A program made the position numbers and the translations under genes. Shown here one piece after another: positions 14,700 to 16,954 of a DNA stretch of 16,954 nucleotides (its first letter is position 1; each line of letters starts with the position of its first letter). The stretch is from CAYSFW01 sp050329935 (GTDB taxonomy: Bacteria > Pseudomonadota > Gammaproteobacteria > UWMA-0217), in contig JBHJOI010000014.1 of NCBI GenBank assembly GCA_050329935.1, positions 1 through 16,954 on the forward strand, in the 5' to 3' direction. The notes under the pieces are model-generated. The model was not told the DNA's origin, made no database searches, and worked only from the letters and a program-made list of their open reading frames with translations.

Positions 14700-16100
14700 T
14701 CAACGTCGCTCGGGACCAATGAAACGCACCGTTTCTTCTTTTTTAATATTCGAGTTCTCAAGCGCTTCGATATTAAATTTGATCTTGTTGCTCGCGGCCG
14801 GCACGTGCTCGGGGTCAACGGCGATCGAAACCACGAGATCGCGCACTTCGCCGCTCGGAATGACGACATTCTCCGCGCCCGACAATTTCATACCCTCGAG
14901 ACCCGACGCCACGACCGAATACTGATGCGTCACCTCATCCTTGTTGATGATCTTGAGCGTGTAGACGTTTTCCAACAGGCCCTCGCCGGTCTCGCGATAC
15001 AACGCGTTGCGATCGCGCACCACACCCAGTTCCAACGGCACGCGCATCGCGATCGCCGTGAACAAGGCCACGGTGATCCCCAGCAGCAGCGTCGCATAGA
15101 CGACCGTCCTGCCACGCAACAGCTTGGTATCGCCACCCTCCAACGCGTGCTCCGTGGTGTATCGGACGAGCCCCTTCGGGTAGCCCATCTTGTCCATGAC
15201 CTCATCGCACACATCGATGCACGCCGCGCAGCCGATACACTGATATTGCAGTCCGTCACGGATGTCGATACCCGTCGGGCAAACCTGCACGCACATTGTG
15301 CAGTCGATGCAATCGCCGAGGTTCGCTTGTTTAGGGTCGACCGAGCGCTTGCGCGCTCCACGCGGCTCGCCTCTGGCCGTATCGTAGGAAATGATCAAGG
15401 TGTCCTTGTCAAACATTGCGCTCTGGAATCGCGCGTAGGGACACATGTAGATACACACCTGCTCCCGCAACCAGCCGGCGTTACCATAAGTGGCGAAGCC
15501 GTAAAAAAGGATCCAGAACGTCTCCCAAGGGCCGGTGTTGAACGAAGCAAACGCGGGTACCAGCTCACGAATCGGCGTGAAATACCCGACAAACGTCAAA
15601 CCGGTCCAAACCGAAAAAAGTACCCAGGCGAGTTGTTTACCACCTTTACGCAGCAACTTTTGCGCGTTCCAGGGTGCCTTGTCGAGCTTCATCTGTTTCA
15701 TGCGGTCGCCCTCGAACCGACGCTCGATCCACATGAAGGCCTCGGTCCACACGGTCTGTGGGCAGGCATAGCCACACCACAACCGACCCGCCACCGCGGT
15801 AAAGAAAAACAGTGACAATGCCGCAATGATCAGTATCGCGGCAAGGTAGAAAAAGTCTTGCGGCCAGAACGTCGCCGCAAAAATGTGGAACTTGCGGTTT
15901 GGCAGATCGAACAGTACCGCCTGACGCCCGCCCCATTCGATCCACGGCACGACATAATAGAGTCCCAACAGCGCCAACACCGCCGCCCATCGCAGGGTCG
16001 CGAAGATTCCGGTGACTTGTCTCGGGTAGATCTTCTCGCGTTTCTTATAAAACTCAACCAGGACGTCGTCCTGCTTGGGCTTGTCGGCCGGCTTGTTCAT
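14700..16100 (-). CDS. ccoG: cbb3 oxidase accessory protein CcoG (FixG/RdxA), 4Fe-4S ferredoxin-type
   Basis: This 466-residue protein is of standard CcoG length. Several membrane segments occur in the first half (for example TLRWAAVLALLGLYYVVPWI, FFYLAAILIIAALSLFFFTA, WVLFSVWTGLTFVGYF). The conserved GRLWCGYACPQTVWTE and EQVCIYMCPYARFQ motifs are present. Two 4Fe-4S clusters follow: CIDCTMCVQVCP and CIGCAACIDVCD. The second ends in CD rather than CP, which I recall as normal for CcoG. One more helix (VVYATLLLGITVALFTAIAM) leads to a periplasmic Ig-like C-terminal domain. CcoG is thought to reduce Cu(II) for insertion into cbb3 oxidase. The start overlaps the preceding small membrane gene by four bases (ATGA). 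Confidence 0.95.
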   Translation of the reverse strand: MNKPADKPKQDDVLVEFYKKREKIYPRQVTGIFATLRWAAVLALLGLYYVVPWIEWGGRQAVLFDLPNRKFHIFAATFWPQDFFYLAAILIIAALSLFFFTAVAGRLWCGYACPQTVWTEAFMWIERRFEGDRMKQMKLDKAPWNAQKLLRKGGKQLAWVLFSVWTGLTFVGYFTPIRELVPAFASFNTGPWETFWILFYGFATYGNAGWLREQVCIYMCPYARFQSAMFDKDTLIISYDTARGEPRGARKRSVDPKQANLGDCIDCTMCVQVCPTGIDIRDGLQYQCIGCAACIDVCDEVMDKMGYPKGLVRYTTEHALEGGDTKLLRGRTVVYATLLLGITVALFTAIAMRVPLELGVVRDRNALYRETGEGLLENVYTLKIINKDEVTHQYSVVASGLEGMKLSGAENVVIPSGEVRDLVVSIAVDPEHVPAASNKIKFNIEALENSNIKKEETVRFIGPERR

Positions 16101-16375
16101 TTATTACGCTTTCTGTTCACTTGGTCGCACGGTTTAAGAAAATACTGTGTCGCGCAACTCGATACCGCCATCAGACCCCAGAAAACAAAAAAGCCGGTCG
16201 AGTAGACAGCTATTCGGCTGAAGTCCTCAAGGCCGTGCATTTGCTCGGGATCGAACACGGTGAAGAAAATGATCGTTGCCACGCCCGCCATCAGAAAAGA
16301 CGGCCATAACACCGCGGAGATCGATTGACACCGGCTGATCGTATTGCGTGATTCGGAGTCTAACGCCTGAGCCAT
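16097..16375 (-). CDS. Small two-helix membrane protein between ccoP and ccoG
   Basis: The ATG at 16375 is preceded by a near-perfect Shine-Dalgarno sequence AAGGAGG at good spacing, which fixes the start; the frame is open for 16 more codons upstream without support. The 92-residue product has two hydrophobic segments, about residues 21-41 (AVLWPSFLMAGVATIIFFTV) and 54-74 (IAVYSTGFFVFWGLMAVSSC). A short loop (DPEQMHGLEDFS) joins them, and the C-terminal tail is strongly basic (NRKRNK). Cysteines occur at positions 16, 74 and 83. It overlaps ccoG by four bases and so is co-translated with it. I do not recognise a named family; it is too different in layout from CcoQ or CcoS to be called either. 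A role in cbb3 oxidase assembly is inferred from position only. Confidence 0.82.
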   Translation of the reverse strand: MAQALDSESRNTISRCQSISAVLWPSFLMAGVATIIFFTVFDPEQMHGLEDFSRIAVYSTGFFVFWGLMAVSSCATQYFLKPCDQVNRKRNK

Positions 16376-16420
16376 ACTCGCCTCCTTAAGAAAAATCAAA
16401 GCGTTCGAGAGATTTCTGTA

Positions 16421-16465
16421 CAAAAAACAAAAAGCGGCGATCCGCTTTTTATCACGGATCGCCGC
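16421..16465 (-). terminator. Intrinsic terminator after ccoP
   Basis: Reading the minus strand, a perfect 10-base stem GCGGCGATCC / GGATCGCCGC (16465-16456 and 16443-16434) with a 12-base loop is followed by TTTTTGTTTTTTG (16433-16421). It lies 12 bases after the ccoP stop codon. A second, mutually exclusive hairpin, AAAAAGCGG-CGAT-CCGCTTTTT (16429-16450), occupies the same DNA and would work as an A/T-flanked stem on either strand. The next gene begins 46 bases further on, so either read-through or a promoter in that short gap must serve it. Confidence 0.85.
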
Positions 16466-16477
16466 TCAGCGCGAAAT

Positions 16478-16954
16478 TTACTTCGCGGACAGATTAGCTA
16501 CATAGGCCGACAGCACATGCACGCGATCCTCGCCCAGGAAATCACGGAATGCCGGCATTTGGCCAGCCCGACCTTTGACGATACTCTCGGTGATCGAGGC
16601 CTTGGTCGAACCGTAGACCCAGATCTTGTCCGTCAGGTTCGGCGCGCCCATCGCGACATTTCCGGTGCCATCCGGCATGTGACACGCCGCGCACTGCGCC
16701 TCAAACGTTGCTTTGCCGGCCGCGGCGGCGGATGCATCCGCTTCCCGTCCACTTAGCGTCAGCACATACTCAACGACTTGCGCGGTTGTTGCCGCATCCA
16801 GCACGCCATCATAGGCCGGCATCACGCCCGCGCGTCCGTCCAAAATCGAGGTCTTGATCGCGCCGAAATCGCCGCCCCACAACCAGTCGCCGTCCTTCAG
16901 ACTTGGAAAACCGGTGCTGCCACCTGCATCCGCGCCGTGACACTGAGCGCAATA
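16478..16954 (-). CDS. ccoP: cbb3-type cytochrome c oxidase subunit III CcoP, C-terminal part (partial)
   Basis: The frame is open from the window edge for 158 codons and ends at 16478, so the N-terminal membrane helix is outside. Two cytochrome c domains are visible: the first haem site CAQCHG lies at the very edge with a later MPAYDGV methionine, and the second is CAACHMPDGTGN with its axial methionine in GQMPAFRDFL. The spacing and the segment VEYVLTLSGREADA between the domains match CcoP/FixP. The subunit carries electrons from soluble cytochrome c to the catalytic subunit CcoN in the periplasm. Downstream, a strong terminator and then the small membrane gene and ccoG follow, the usual ccoNOQP-ccoG order. 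No internal start is needed: the first in-frame codons all belong to the mature domain. Confidence 0.94.
   Translation of the reverse strand, partial: YCAQCHGADAGGSTGFPSLKDGDWLWGGDFGAIKTSILDGRAGVMPAYDGVLDAATTAQVVEYVLTLSGREADASAAAAGKATFEAQCAACHMPDGTGNVAMGAPNLTDKIWVYGSTKASITESIVKGRAGQMPAFRDFLGEDRVHVLSAYVANLSAK

Noticed and set aside
15200..15300. Second ferredoxin cluster of CcoG ends in CD instead of CP
   Set aside because: As far as I recall this is the normal form in CcoG proteins, not a loss of a ligand, because all four cysteines remain.
14610..15815. A 401-codon open frame on the plus strand
   Set aside because: It lies almost entirely antisense to ccoG, whose iron-sulfur motifs and membrane segments are unmistakable. 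The product is rich in Arg, His and Asp without family features, as expected from antisense GC-rich DNA.
16395..16399. Possible FNR/Anr site upstream of the small membrane gene
   Set aside because: Only a half-site (TTGAT on the minus strand) is present; the second half of TTGAT-N4-ATCAA is missing.

Overview
The window looks like chromosomal DNA of a gammaproteobacterium with moderately high GC content. The main evidence is the block arsC-type reductase / wrbA / DUF2069 / hda / perM / purM / purN, which I recall in essentially this order in Pseudomonas and relatives. Hda itself is typical of gamma- and betaproteobacteria. The genus cannot be named from the sequence alone. Nearly all genes sit in tightly coupled operons with ATGA, GTGA or TAATG junctions. 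I see no rRNA, tRNA, CRISPR array, insertion sequence or phage gene.

Region 1 (1-6103, minus strand) is a group-2-type (ABC-transporter-dependent) capsular polysaccharide export operon. Its transcription order is kpsF (arabinose-5-phosphate isomerase, the Kdo supply step), kpsM and kpsT (inner-membrane ABC transporter), kpsE (periplasmic PCP-3 adaptor) and kpsD (outer-membrane/periplasmic export protein). After a 272-bp gap comes the 5' part of a sulfotransferase-like gene that leaves the window at base 1. Together these genes would make the Kdo precursor, move the polymer across both membranes and possibly decorate it.

Region 2 (6104-6809) is a 400-bp non-coding stretch rich in inverted repeats, followed by a small DUF4398-type lipoprotein gene on the minus strand.

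Region 3 (6918-13783) is the conserved housekeeping block. Plus strand: ArsC/YfgD-like reductase, WrbA quinone oxidoreductase and a DUF2069 membrane protein, overlapping by a few bases. Minus strand: a CDP-alcohol phosphatidyltransferase, a PerM/AI-2E-family permease and Hda, again overlapping. Plus strand: purM and purN. Between the phosphatidyltransferase and purM sits a LysR-family regulator gene on the minus strand with a palindromic site upstream. It interrupts the usual neighbourhood and is flanked on its 3' side by a 305-bp stretch without a recognisable gene.

Region 4 (13975-16954, minus strand) belongs to cbb3 cytochrome oxidase biogenesis: the 3' end of ccoP, a strong intrinsic terminator, a small two-helix membrane protein, ccoG (fixG) and a FixH-family gene. 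ccoI and ccoS do not follow; purN is met convergently instead.

I found no wholly new system. The least explained items are the divergent sulfotransferase-like protein at the edge, the small membrane protein between ccoP and ccoG, the lysR insertion with a protein-like fragment beside it, and the inverted-repeat-rich gap upstream of kpsF.
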